Origin: Chloroflexota bacterium
GTDB taxonomy: Bacteria > Chloroflexota > UBA6077 > JACCZL01
DNA length: 17,307 bases
Direction of reading: 5' to 3'
Assembly: GCA_013695975.1 (NCBI GenBank)
Contig: JACCZL010000859.1
Coordinates: forward strand, 1-17,307
Shown: positions 7,156 through 14,073 of the stretch, one piece after another
Layout: each line of letters begins with the position of its first letter
How positions within the stretch are numbered: position 1 is the stretch's first letter
Translations under genes and position numbers: made by a program
The notes under the pieces: model-generated
What the model was told of the DNA's origin: nothing
Seen by the model: the letters and a program-made list of their open reading frames with translations, nothing else
The model's database searches: none

Positions 7156-7584
7156 ATGCAAGATGTCGAACGCGAGGGGACACCCTCACAGTCTGAAGCC
7201 TATCGTCGCGGGGTCGAGCGGCGGAGCCGGATCGTCGGGGCGCGCGGCGAGCGCCGCCGCCAGATGTGGCGGGCGCTCCATCCGGATCTCGAGCGGTTCG
7301 TGCTGGAGACGGCCTGGGGCGGGATCCTGGAGCGCCCCGGCCTGGACGAGAAAACCCGCGAGCTGATCACGCTCGGGATGCTCCTCGCGCTCGGCCGCGA
7401 CGGCGAGGCGCGGACCCATTTCCACGGGGCGCTCAACGCCGGCCTGACCAAAGATGAGCTAGTCGAGCTGCTCCTTCAGGCGGGCATCTACGCCGGCTTT
7501 CCGGCGATGCTGAACGGCGCCCGCCTGCTGGCCGAGGTACTCGAGGAGCGCGGGCAGCTCGATCTACCGGCCGAGTCCGGCTGA
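7156..7584 (+). CDS. Carboxymuconolactone decarboxylase (CMD) family protein, PcaC-like
   Basis: This protein has 142 residues. The core runs from about 35 to 130: LDEKTRELITLGMLLALGR (63-81), EARTHFHGALNAGLTKDELV (84-103) with His88 and His90, then LLQAGIYAGFPAMLNGARLL (106-125). That order and spacing fit 4-carboxymuconolactone decarboxylase (PcaC) of the beta-ketoadipate pathway. The CxxC pair of the AhpD peroxidase branch is absent. No other pca genes are visible, so the real substrate is uncertain; many CMD proteins have other roles. The ATG has GAGAGAGG 5 bases upstream. The N-terminal 35 residues are Arg-rich and poorly conserved-looking. Confidence 0.88.
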   Translation: MQDVEREGTPSQSEAYRRGVERRSRIVGARGERRRQMWRALHPDLERFVLETAWGGILERPGLDEKTRELITLGMLLALGRDGEARTHFHGALNAGLTKDELVELLLQAGIYAGFPAMLNGARLLAEVLEERGQLDLPAESG

Positions 7585-7588
7585 CCTG

Positions 7589-7619
7589 CGACGATGGATG
7601 ACCGACGATGGACGATGGG
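7589..7619. repeat. Short CGATGGA-type direct repeats
   Basis: CGACGATGGA occurs at 7589-7598 and 7603-7612, and ACGATGGG follows at 7612-7619. The cluster lies in the 65-base spacer between the CMD and SDR genes. It looks like a degenerate tandem-repeat element, a different family from the GGCAGTA repeats nearby. Confidence 0.7.
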
Positions 7620-7649
7620 AGTTTGTCGTCCGCAACCATGGAGGGAAAC

Positions 7650-8420
7650 ATGAACCCTTTCGATCTGCGTGAGAAGGTCGCGATCGTGACCGGCGGCAAC
7701 GGCGGGATCGGGCTGGGGATTGCCCGTGGTCTGGCCGAGGCGGGCGCGTCGGTGGTCGTGGCAGGGCGGAACCGCGAGAAGACCGACGCCGCCGTGCGCG
7801 GGCTCAACGAGGTTCGCTCGGACGCGGCGATCGGACTCGACGTGGACGTCACCGACGAGGCCCAAGTCGCCGAGATGGTGGTGCGGACGCGCGAGCGCTT
7901 CGGACGCCTCGACATCCTGGTCAACAACGCCGGCATCGGGATCCGCAAGCGACCGGAGGAGTACAGCCTGGAGGAGTATCGGAAGGTCGTCGACACGAAC
8001 CTGACGGCGGTGTTCGTCTGCTGCCAGGCGGCGTACCCCGAGCTCAAGCGGACCGGAGCGGGGAAGATCGTCAACATTGGCTCGATGGCGAGCCTCTTCG
8101 GCCACACCTTCGCCCTGCCCTACGCCGCCAGCAAGGGCGGCGTCGTCCAGCTCACCAAGAGCCTGGCCATCGCCTGGGCGCCGGACAACATCCAGGCCAA
8201 CTGCATCCTCCCCGGCTGGATCGAGAGCGACATGACCCGCGCCGCGCGGAGCTACATCCCGGACCTGTTCGACCGCGTTCTGGCCCGCACGCCAGCCGGC
8301 CGCTGGGGCGAGCCGGCCGACCTGGCGGGCACGGCAGTCTTCCTCGCCAGCCCCGCTAGCGACTTCGTCACCGGCGTCAGCATCCCCGTCGACGGTGGCT
8401 ACGCCGTGCAGATGCCGTGA
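7650..8420 (+). CDS. Short-chain dehydrogenase/reductase (SDR), classical type
   Basis: This 256-residue enzyme is an NAD(P)-dependent oxidoreductase acting on an alcohol or ketone. Motifs are TGGNGGIG (14-21) for cofactor binding, NNAG (92-95), Asn117, and the catalytic Ser145, Tyr158 and Lys162 (YAASK), followed by LPGWIESDM (187-195) and a C-terminal VDGGYAVQMP. Arg40 after the second strand (AGR) suggests NADP(H) preference, an inference. It resembles the gluconate 5-dehydrogenase / 3-oxoacyl-ACP reductase-like group, but the substrate is not readable. The start at 7650 is chosen because GGAGG stands 5 bases before it; the upstream ATGs at 7608 and 7638 are less well placed, and 7608 is within the repeat cluster. 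Confidence 0.93.
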   Translation: MNPFDLREKVAIVTGGNGGIGLGIARGLAEAGASVVVAGRNREKTDAAVRGLNEVRSDAAIGLDVDVTDEAQVAEMVVRTRERFGRLDILVNNAGIGIRKRPEEYSLEEYRKVVDTNLTAVFVCCQAAYPELKRTGAGKIVNIGSMASLFGHTFALPYAASKGGVVQLTKSLAIAWAPDNIQANCILPGWIESDMTRAARSYIPDLFDRVLARTPAGRWGEPADLAGTAVFLASPASDFVTGVSIPVDGGYAVQMP

Positions 8421-8423
8421 TCC

Positions 8424-8461
8424 AGTAGGCAGTAAGGACGAACCCCTGCCTATTGCCTACT
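8424..8461. repeat. Inverted GGCAGTA-type repeat, copy 2 (short form)
   Basis: AGTAGGCAGTA (8424-8434) pairs with TATTGCCTACT (8451-8461) at 10 of 11 positions plus one G-T wobble, around a 16-base loop. The right end, TGCCTACTCGTC (8454-8465), is identical to the right end of copy 1 near 4909-4920. The element starts 4 bases after the SDR stop. Confidence 0.8.
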
Positions 8462-8465
8462 CGTC

Positions 8466-8471
8466 TATAAT
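8466..8471 (+). promoter_or_regulatory. Candidate -10 box for the LysM gene
   Basis: A perfect TATAAT lies 30 bases before the GTG start and directly after the right end of repeat copy 2. No convincing -35 is found at 16-18 bases; that position falls inside the repeat. Confidence 0.5.
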
Positions 8472-8500
8472 GCGCCACTTACATCGGCGGAGGGGTCGTC

Positions 8501-9211
8501 GTGAGCCTCAATGAGGACCAGCCCCAGCGGGCGGCGGGTGGGGGACGCGGAACGCCGCCTCCGAGCTCGACCGGTGGTGACCTGGTCGATCAGGCCAGGG
8601 AATGGTTCGATCGCCTGCGTGAACGCGTCGGTGGCGGCACCACCACGCGGCAGCCGGCCCCGCGATCGGGACGACGCCCCTCGCCTCGGTCGCAGGCCGT
8701 GCCGCTCGGGAGCGAGCAGGCACGCGCCGGGACTGCGCGCCGTGGGTCAGACCGACGCAGCGGCACGGCCGGTCGAGCCGACCGCGCTGAGCGCAACGCC
8801 TACACCCTGGTGTTCGGGGCCGTCCTCATCACGCTCGTCGTCGGCCTCATCTTCGCGTTGAGCTGGCTCCTGGGCTCCGGCGGGCCGTTTGGCTCGAGCG
8901 CGACGCCGACGCCCAAGTTCGGCGCCCAGCCGACACCACTTCCGAATCCCGGTGCGGCGGGGAGCCCCCTACCCTTTGCCAGCCCATCCCCGTCGCCATC
9001 CCCGGAGGCCAGCCCGGCAGCCCCGCTCACGGGTCGCGTCCATGTTGTCGAGGCCGGCGACACCCTCAACCGCATCGCCCAACGCTACGGCGTGACCGTC
9101 GAGCAGATCGTCCAGGCCAACAGCTTCAGCGACCGCAACCGCATCTTGCGCATCGGCGAGCGTCTGGTCATCCCCGACGCGACCGTCACCGCCAGCCCGA
9201 TCCCACGGTAG
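8501..9211 (+). CDS. Membrane-anchored LysM domain protein
   Basis: This 236-residue protein has a cytosolic, disordered, Arg/Gly-rich N-terminus (1-100), one membrane helix (about 101-124, YTLVFGAVLITLVVGLIFAL), a Pro/Ser/Thr-rich linker with TPTP and SPSPSPSP (125-177), and one C-terminal LysM domain (about 180-225, VVEAGDTLNRIAQRYGV and ILRIGERLVIP). LysM binds N-acetylglucosamine polymers such as peptidoglycan, so the domain probably sits outside the membrane and touches the wall. No catalytic domain is seen. The GTG start has GGAGGGG 6 bases upstream. The linker style is common in Chloroflexota surface proteins. Its gene ends at a hairpin facing the convergent genes. Confidence 0.88.
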   Translation: MSLNEDQPQRAAGGGRGTPPPSSTGGDLVDQAREWFDRLRERVGGGTTTRQPAPRSGRRPSPRSQAVPLGSEQARAGTARRGSDRRSGTAGRADRAERNAYTLVFGAVLITLVVGLIFALSWLLGSGGPFGSSATPTPKFGAQPTPLPNPGAAGSPLPFASPSPSPSPEASPAAPLTGRVHVVEAGDTLNRIAQRYGVTVEQIVQANSFSDRNRILRIGERLVIPDATVTASPIPR

Positions 9212-9226
9212 CCCAGCCTCGGGCTA
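9209..9226. terminator. Small hairpin between convergent genes
   Basis: TAGCCC (9209-9214) and GGGCTA (9221-9226) pair fully around a 6-base loop, starting at the LysM stop codon and ending 1 base before the stop of the opposite gene. It could serve both directions, but the stem is short and lacks a T-run. Confidence 0.4.
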
Positions 9227-9227
9227 G

Positions 9228-9515
9228 CTAGCGAGCTTCGGCGGCCCAGGCCAGACGAATCTGGTCGTCTGCGTCACGTTCGAGCGCAAGCCAGCCAACC
9301 TGGCCCAGCTCGTCGACGGCCACCCGCAAATCGCCGACAGAGACGCCGAGCGAACAGGCGACTTCCTGGAGGGTGCCGCTCAGGGTGCCGCCGTCGGCGA
9401 CGGCGTCGAGCACCCGACCCTGCGCCACCAGGCAGCCCAGGTCAACTGGAGCGAGGCGAGGCGTGAAGATTTCGGTCGGCAGCCAGGGATGGTGAGCAGA
9501 CATCACCGAGTCCAA
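9228..9515 (-). CDS. Small winged-helix-like protein, unknown function
   Basis: This is a 95-residue ORF. Residues 46-75 (LSGTLQEVACSLGVSVGDLRVAVDELGQVG) read as a helix-turn-helix, and WLALERDADDQIRLAW (75-90) as the two strands of a wing, so it may bind DNA, or be a winged-helix protein used for protein contacts. The TTG start at 9515 is favoured because GGGGAGG lies 8 bases upstream on the minus strand; an ATG at 9503 is the alternative, but it is about 20 bases from that site. It is the last of three closely spaced minus-strand genes. I do not recognise an exact family. Confidence 0.65.
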   Translation of the reverse strand: MDSVMSAHHPWLPTEIFTPRLAPVDLGCLVAQGRVLDAVADGGTLSGTLQEVACSLGVSVGDLRVAVDELGQVGWLALERDADDQIRLAWAAEAR

Positions 9516-9545
9516 CGGCTGGACCTCCCCTCGGGTGATGGCCTG

Positions 9546-9908
9546 TCAGGACTGGCCCTCGCGTTCGTCCCGCTCCCGCCGCCGACGCTCATCACGTTCG
9601 AATCGCTCCTGCCGCTCGCGGATCCGCCGATCCTCCAGCTCGCTCTCGCCCCAGATCGTCGCCATACACCGCCAGGCCCCGTTGATCAGCGTCTCGGCCT
9701 CACCGCCCGCGATCTCCCACGATGGCTGTCCCGACTTAGCCAGCTCCCAGCAACGGCGTTGGACCTGACCACCCAGCTCGGCCGCCAATGCTGCCAGCAA
9801 GTACGTGCCCTGTCGATAATCGACGCTCTCAGAGCGACCGACCAGGTGCTCGACGAGGACCTCTGCCTGCTGACGGGCGACGTCTTCGAGATCCTCCCGT
9901 CGCGGCAT
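9546..9908 (-). CDS. Hypothetical protein with charged coiled tail
   Basis: This protein has 120 residues. The first 85 are mixed and helical (LEDVARQQAEVLVEHLVG, then TYLLAALAAELGGQVQRRCW), and the rest (about 88-118) is almost wholly Arg/Glu/Asp (RRIRERQERFERDERRRRER), probably a highly charged helix. No motif or family is recognised. The gene begins 12 bases after the zinc-ribbon gene stop and ends 30 bases before the winged-helix gene, so the three look like one operon. The ribosome site for its ATG is weak, as in translational coupling. Confidence 0.6.
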   Translation of the reverse strand: MPRREDLEDVARQQAEVLVEHLVGRSESVDYRQGTYLLAALAAELGGQVQRRCWELAKSGQPSWEIAGGEAETLINGAWRCMATIWGESELEDRRIRERQERFERDERRRRERDEREGQS

Positions 9909-9920
9909 GCGGCCCGAGGA

Positions 9921-10148
9921 CTACGACGCCCGACTAGTCTGAGGTTCGCCGAGGGCGCGGATTGGGCCCAGGACGACCGGCGAGTCCTCTGCTTCGAGAT
10001 AGAGGCTGCCGCCGCAGAAGCCGCAACGCGATTGCCCCCCCTTTGCGTTCAGCGGGGGAGCCGTTGGAGATCGCTCGAAAGCCCCGTTACGCACGTATCC
10101 CGAGGCCCGTCCACACATCATGCAACTGACGTTGTACACGTAGAACAT
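9921..10148 (-). CDS. Small zinc-ribbon-like protein
   Basis: This protein has 75 residues. Two CxxC knuckles, Cys9-Cys12 (SCMMCG) and Cys42-Cys45 (RCGFCGG), are spaced as in zinc ribbons; a short strand (SLYLEAED) follows and the C-terminus is a loose tail. The role is unknown; such proteins bind DNA, RNA or protein partners. AAAGGAGG on the minus strand gives a strong ribosome site, 9 bases before the ATG at 10148 or 6 before an adjacent GTG at 10151. It is the first gene of a three-gene cluster and starts 105 bases after the protease gene stop. Confidence 0.68.
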   Translation of the reverse strand: MFYVYNVSCMMCGRASGYVRNGAFERSPTAPPLNAKGGQSRCGFCGGSLYLEAEDSPVVLGPIRALGEPQTSRAS

Positions 10149-10170
10149 CACTCGGCTCCTCCTTTCGATC

Positions 10171-10192
10171 CTCGCGGGTCCGCCGCCGCGAG
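10171..10192 (-). promoter_or_regulatory. Hairpin upstream of the zinc-ribbon ribosome site
   Basis: CTCGCGG (10171-10177) and CCGCGAG (10186-10192) form a perfect 7-bp stem with an 8-base loop, 6 bases upstream of AAAGGAGG on the minus strand. It could be an attenuator, the end of the protease transcript, or chance. The rest of the 105-base spacer shows no promoter I would trust. Confidence 0.4.
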
Positions 10193-10253
10193 TCGTTGCT
10201 CAGGGATTGAATGCACCCCGAGTTGCAAGGAGCGTGCCAACGAGAGCGGAGAG

Positions 10254-12824
10254 TTAGCGCGTCAGCCCGGGGGCGTTGGTGGCGCCGCGACTGAAGTACA
10301 TCGAGCGTTCGACGACGATCGGTTTGTCGGCGACGACGCGGGTCGAGGCTTCGCCGCTCGGGACGACGCTCTTGGCGTCGAAGCTCAGGCGGCTCGTCGG
10401 CTGGATCACGAAGCTCTGAGTCGGCGGCTGCCGGCCCTCGGTGCGCACGAAGTTCAGATCCACCTGGACCGGCTCGGCGTTCGGGTTGAGCAATGCCAAC
10501 ACCTCGCGGTAGGGCGCCCGGGTCGACCCCTCCGGCAGGTACCACTCGGTGTTCGGGATCTGGATGGCGGTCGAATTGTGGCCGCCCTGGCCGCCGTTCA
10601 CGTAGAGCGAGCGCTCGACGATGATCGGCTGGTCGGCGTCGATCCGCGTCCCGAAGCTCGCGTTGGGAACGACCGTGTCGGCGAACAGACTGAAGCGGGT
10701 GCGCGGATCGAGGGCGTAGTAGGCAACGGCCGTCGTTCCGTCCTCCTTCATGAACGTCACGACGACGTTCGCCACTTCGGTCCCCGGGTTCTGGAGGAGG
10801 ATCCAGGTGTCGAAGCCAGGGCGGGTGTCGCCCTCGGCCAGGAACCAAGCCCGGCCCGGCGCCTTGGCGCCGATCGAGCCATGGCCCCCGCCCCGCGCGA
10901 AGTACATCGTCCGCTCGGCGACGATCGGCACATCTGAGGTGATGACCGTCGCGAAGCCGCTGAGGGGGAGGACGTCGTTCGCGTGAATGCTGGTGCGCGA
11001 CTCGGCTCCGATCGGCTGATCGACCTCCACGGTGCCGCCGCTCTCGAGCAGGAAGGTCAGGTGGGCGTTCGCCGGTTGCGGGTTCGGGTTCTGGAGGACG
11101 ATCCAGGTGTCGAAGGGCGGCTGCGTCGAGCCCTCGGCCATGAACCAGGTCCGCCCCGGCGAGCGGGCTCCAGCGCCACCGATGCCGTCGTGGCCAAAGT
11201 ACATCGAGCGCTCGGCGAAGACCGTCGTGTCCGACTCGACGCGGATCGACACGAGCTGGTTGGGGACGACCTCGTTGACGCGAATACTGCGGCGGCTGTT
11301 GGGGGCCATCTCGATCACGTTCTCGGCCACGAGCCCGTCCTGGGTCATGTAGGCCACTCGCGCCCGCGCCCGCGCCGCGAGCGGGTTCTGGAGCAGCAGG
11401 AAGGTCTCGAAGGTCGCCGTCGTGTTCCCCTCTGCGAAGAACCAGCTCAGCGGCTCCGCCGGCAGAGGGCCGGGCTGCGGCAGCGGCCGGATGCTCGCCA
11501 AACCACCGGATGGGGGTGGGCCGGTGGGCGCTCTCTCGGCGACCGAGGGCGCCTGGGACGGCCCTGGCGCGACACGAGACGGCGGCGGCCGGAGCGTTGC
11601 GACGGCGCGGGCCGCGTTGATCCGGCCGGCTCCGACCGTCATCTGGCGTGGCTCAGGACCGACCGGGTCGGCGCTTTCACGGATCAGGTCGCGCAGGGCG
11701 GTCGGCGTCAAGTCGGGCTTGATCGCCAGCAGCAGCGCCGCCAGACCCGAGACGTGCGGCGCCGCGGCAGACGTCCCGCTGCTCTGGATGTAGAGCCCGT
11801 CGCCGGCCCCCCGCCAGGCGGTCCCGACGATGCCGACGCCCGGCGCGGCGACCGCCACGTAGGGCTGGCGCTGCGAGAAGGGCGGCACGTCGTCGAACTC
11901 GTTGGTCGCCGCGACCGCGAACACCGACGAGTAGGCGGCCGGATAGATCGGCTCGTTGCCGAGGTCGCCGCTGTTGCCGGCCGCCGCGACGACGAGGACA
12001 CCACGCCGCTCCGCGAACCTGACGGCCTCCTCCAGCAGGCGCGAGGGGAACGAGGTGACCGAGGAGATATTGATGATCCGCGCCCGGTTCTCGACGGCGA
12101 AGATGATGCCCTTCGATACGGCGGCGTCCGGGCCCACGCCCTGGCTGTCGAGTACCTTGACCGGGAGGAGCTTCGTCCGCCAGGCGATGCCGGCGACCCC
12201 CTCGTTGTTGTTGCCAAGGGCGGCGATCACGCCGGCGACGTAGGTTCCGTGCGACGAGTCGTCAGCGGCAACTGGATCGTCGTTGATGAAGTCGAAGCCG
12301 GCCACGACGTTGCCGAGCAGGTCCGGGTGACCGGCGTCGACGCCGGTGTCGAGCACGGCCACGACCACCTCTGGCGCGCCGGTCGTGACCTCCCAGGCTG
12401 TCTCCATCCCGATCTTCCGCAGGTTCCACTGGTAATCGCGGTAGACCTCGTCGTCGGGGACCAGGGATGAGCGACTCAGGTAGTTGGGCTCGACATGGGC
12501 CACGCGCGGATCGCCGGCGAGCGCCGCCATGGCCGCCTCCTCGTGCCCGAACGGTACGCGGAGCTGGACGGCAGCGAGCTGGGGGATCATACCGAGCATC
12601 GGGTAGCCGCGCTCGGCCCATTCGACAGCGAACGCGTCGAGCGTGGCTTCATCGCGGAGCAACGCGACCAGCTCGCCCGGCACGTACCCGCCCGACAGGT
12701 AGGGGCGCGATTCCTCGCGCCCTACGGGCGAGGGCACGATGAATCGCGCCCCTACCGGGGGACTGTCCGTAGCGAGCAGCATGGCCGCGGCGATAGCCAG
12801 GCGAGCCAGACCACGGACGCTCAT
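10254..12824 (-). CDS. Secreted S8 (subtilisin) serine protease with four C-terminal WFxAEG repeats
   Basis: This protein has 856 residues. It has a signal peptide (about 1-27), a probable inhibitor-like propeptide (about 47-115, VPGELVALLRDEATLDAFAVEW), and a subtilisin domain (about 130-410) with Asp159 (VLDTGVD), His192 (SHGTYVAG), oxyanion Asn284 (AAGNSG) and Ser352 (SGTSAAAPHVSG). A Pro-rich linker follows (411-458). Four repeats of about 100 residues begin at 460 (WFFAEGNTTATFETFLLLQNP), 560, 660 and 761, each ending in a VxERSMYF-like segment. Such repeats occur in exported proteins of Chloroflexota and Actinobacteria and probably form beta domains for surface or carbohydrate contact. 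No sortase motif is seen. The ATG overlaps the upstream stop as ATGA, suggesting coupling; GAGG lies 10 bases upstream. A longer open frame to 13010 is only the shadow of the upstream gene. Confidence 0.93.
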   Translation of the reverse strand: MSVRGLARLAIAAAMLLATDSPPVGARFIVPSPVGREESRPYLSGGYVPGELVALLRDEATLDAFAVEWAERGYPMLGMIPQLAAVQLRVPFGHEEAAMAALAGDPRVAHVEPNYLSRSSLVPDDEVYRDYQWNLRKIGMETAWEVTTGAPEVVVAVLDTGVDAGHPDLLGNVVAGFDFINDDPVAADDSSHGTYVAGVIAALGNNNEGVAGIAWRTKLLPVKVLDSQGVGPDAAVSKGIIFAVENRARIINISSVTSFPSRLLEEAVRFAERRGVLVVAAAGNSGDLGNEPIYPAAYSSVFAVAATNEFDDVPPFSQRQPYVAVAAPGVGIVGTAWRGAGDGLYIQSSGTSAAAPHVSGLAALLLAIKPDLTPTALRDLIRESADPVGPEPRQMTVGAGRINAARAVATLRPPPSRVAPGPSQAPSVAERAPTGPPPSGGLASIRPLPQPGPLPAEPLSWFFAEGNTTATFETFLLLQNPLAARARARVAYMTQDGLVAENVIEMAPNSRRSIRVNEVVPNQLVSIRVESDTTVFAERSMYFGHDGIGGAGARSPGRTWFMAEGSTQPPFDTWIVLQNPNPQPANAHLTFLLESGGTVEVDQPIGAESRTSIHANDVLPLSGFATVITSDVPIVAERTMYFARGGGHGSIGAKAPGRAWFLAEGDTRPGFDTWILLQNPGTEVANVVVTFMKEDGTTAVAYYALDPRTRFSLFADTVVPNASFGTRIDADQPIIVERSLYVNGGQGGHNSTAIQIPNTEWYLPEGSTRAPYREVLALLNPNAEPVQVDLNFVRTEGRQPPTQSFVIQPTSRLSFDAKSVVPSGEASTRVVADKPIVVERSMYFSRGATNAPGLTR

Positions 12825-13516
12825 CCTCGGAGAGCCTCGACCAGGCGGTTCACCGCCTGCTGGTTGAGCGTTCCCTTGATGCCACGGATGTGGTTGCGGA
12901 GCTGGCGAAGCTTGGTCACCGGACGGGTGCAGCCGTCGATCCGCAACTTGGCCTCGGGATTGGTGAAGACGACCAGTCCGCCGATCGGGGGCCCGGACCC
13001 ATCCGGCCAATCGCGCTTTTGCAGGCGCTCGCGCACGGCCTGGATCCCTCGGGCGACGTCCTGGCCGGGGTCGCCGAGCGGCACACCGCCGAGGAACGTG
13101 AGGAACCGACCCAGTCCGCGACCCTGCTCGCGGCGCCAGCGATCACCTCGGCAGGTGATCGCGCCGGCGTGGATGCGGGGCACGATGACCTGAAGCCCGC
13201 CGGGGCCAGCCAGGATGTAGTCGGGTAGCTTGGTCGAGGCAAAGGCGAGCAGGACGTAGCGGTTGTCGAGCCCTTTGAGGGCGTCGGCCAAGAGCCGGTC
13301 CTGGCGGAAGCGGGGGCCCCAGCGGCGGAGGAAGATCTGGCCGAAGTTGTACAGCAGGAGCCCGACGACGATGGCGGCGTAGGAGCCGAGGATCTGCTCC
13401 GGCTGGGTCCAGGAGATCCACAGCCCGATGGCGAACACGCCGAGCGCCACGAAATGGAACCCACTCGCCAGTCGGACCCTGTCGCGGGCAAGCTTCTGGT
13501 TGACGACGACGTGCAT
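12821..13516 (-). CDS. Two-helix membrane protein with degenerate NERD-like domain
   Basis: This protein has 231 residues. Two membrane helices (about 18-36 and 44-64) are followed by a soluble domain, LDNRYVLLAF (83-92), DYILAGPGGLQVIVPRIHAG (99-118) and GLVVFTNPEAKLRIDG (180-195), which is laid out like a nuclease-related (NERD) domain. In active NERD domains the second strand carries an E-x-K type motif (IEVK-like); here it reads IVPR, so nuclease activity is doubtful. The start at 13516 (MHVVVNQ) has GGTGG 8 bases upstream, and the promoter at 13554-13582 agrees with it. The gene overlaps the protease start by ATGA, so the two are likely made together; a functional link is inference. Confidence 0.78.
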   Translation of the reverse strand: MHVVVNQKLARDRVRLASGFHFVALGVFAIGLWISWTQPEQILGSYAAIVVGLLLYNFGQIFLRRWGPRFRQDRLLADALKGLDNRYVLLAFASTKLPDYILAGPGGLQVIVPRIHAGAITCRGDRWRREQGRGLGRFLTFLGGVPLGDPGQDVARGIQAVRERLQKRDWPDGSGPPIGGLVVFTNPEAKLRIDGCTRPVTKLRQLRNHIRGIKGTLNQQAVNRLVEALRG

Positions 13517-13553
13517 GCTGGGCCCACCAAAGATACCCTGCCAGGGCGCGCGT

Positions 13554-13582
13554 ATTATGCGGCAGGCCCTTCGGGCCGTCAA
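13554..13582 (-). promoter_or_regulatory. Sigma70-type promoter for the NERD-like/protease pair
   Basis: On the minus strand TTGACG (13577-13582) and CATAAT (13554-13559) are separated by exactly 17 bases. Transcription would begin near 13547, about 30 bases before the ATG at 13516. The -35 box overlaps the stop codon of the upstream coiled-coil gene, and the spacer contains a GGCCC-TTC-GGGCC hairpin. Confidence 0.6.
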
Positions 13583-14073
13583 CCGCGCGGCAGATCGCCC
13601 AGGTCAAGCTCGCGGAGCCCCGACTTGACTGTCCCGAGCGCCTGATCGAGCCGCTCGCTCACCCGCCCGAGGACCCGCCGCGCGTAGCGCTCGGCCTCAG
13701 CCCGGATCTCCTCGCCGGCCTGCTCGGCCTTGTCCTCGATCTCGATCGCGCGGGCCTGGGCCGTGCGGACCAGGACGTGCTCCTCGACCATTCGGGCCGC
13801 CCGCAGTTCGGCGTTGCGGACCACCCGCTCGGCCTCCTCGCGGGCCTGATTGAGCAGCAGCTCGCGCTCGGCCAGGACCCGCCGCGCGTACTTGACCTCT
13901 TCGGGCAGGGCGACCCGCATCTGGTCGATGATGTCCAGGCACTCCTGCTCGTCGACGAGCGTGCGGACGGTGAGCGGGACTCGTGACCCGGCCGCCAGGG
14001 CCTCCTCGAGTCGGTCGAGCAGGTACAGGAAGTCGACCGTGCCCGGCTCCCCGGCCATCACCCGCTCACTCAT
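13579..14073 (-). CDS. DivIVA-like / ATPase subunit-like coiled-coil protein
   Basis: This protein has 164 residues. The N-terminal segment (VDFLYLLDRLEEALAAGSRV, 13-32) is followed by ECLDIIDQMRVALPEEVKYA (44-63) and then a long Ala/Glu/Arg-rich coiled coil (about 60-145) typical of DivIVA or ATP synthase b-like annotations. It is cytosolic, with no membrane segment. Its role is unknown; placement behind rsmD and coaD suggests an envelope or division-linked scaffold, by analogy only. The ATG overlaps the coaD stop by ATGA. Confidence 0.8.
   Translation of the reverse strand: MSERVMAGEPGTVDFLYLLDRLEEALAAGSRVPLTVRTLVDEQECLDIIDQMRVALPEEVKYARRVLAERELLLNQAREEAERVVRNAELRAARMVEEHVLVRTAQARAIEIEDKAEQAGEEIRAEAERYARRVLGRVSERLDQALGTVKSGLRELDLGDLPRG

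Noticed and set aside
10193..10253. CIRCE-like operator near TTGGCACGC on the minus strand
   Set aside because: The second half does not match GAGTGCTAA at the required spacing.
9489..10937. A 482-codon plus-strand open frame
   Set aside because: It runs antisense to the three small genes and the protease tail, has no recognisable domain, and reads as low-complexity Arg/Ala/Val. It is a by-product of GC-rich codon use.
10983..12470. A 495-codon plus-strand open frame
   Set aside because: It is the complement of the subtilase gene, whose catalytic triad is clear; the plus-strand translation has no motif.
12825..13010. Extension of the protease ORF upstream to 13010
   Set aside because: The added 62 residues overlap the NERD-like gene in another frame and are low quality; a signal peptide begins at the ATG at 12824.
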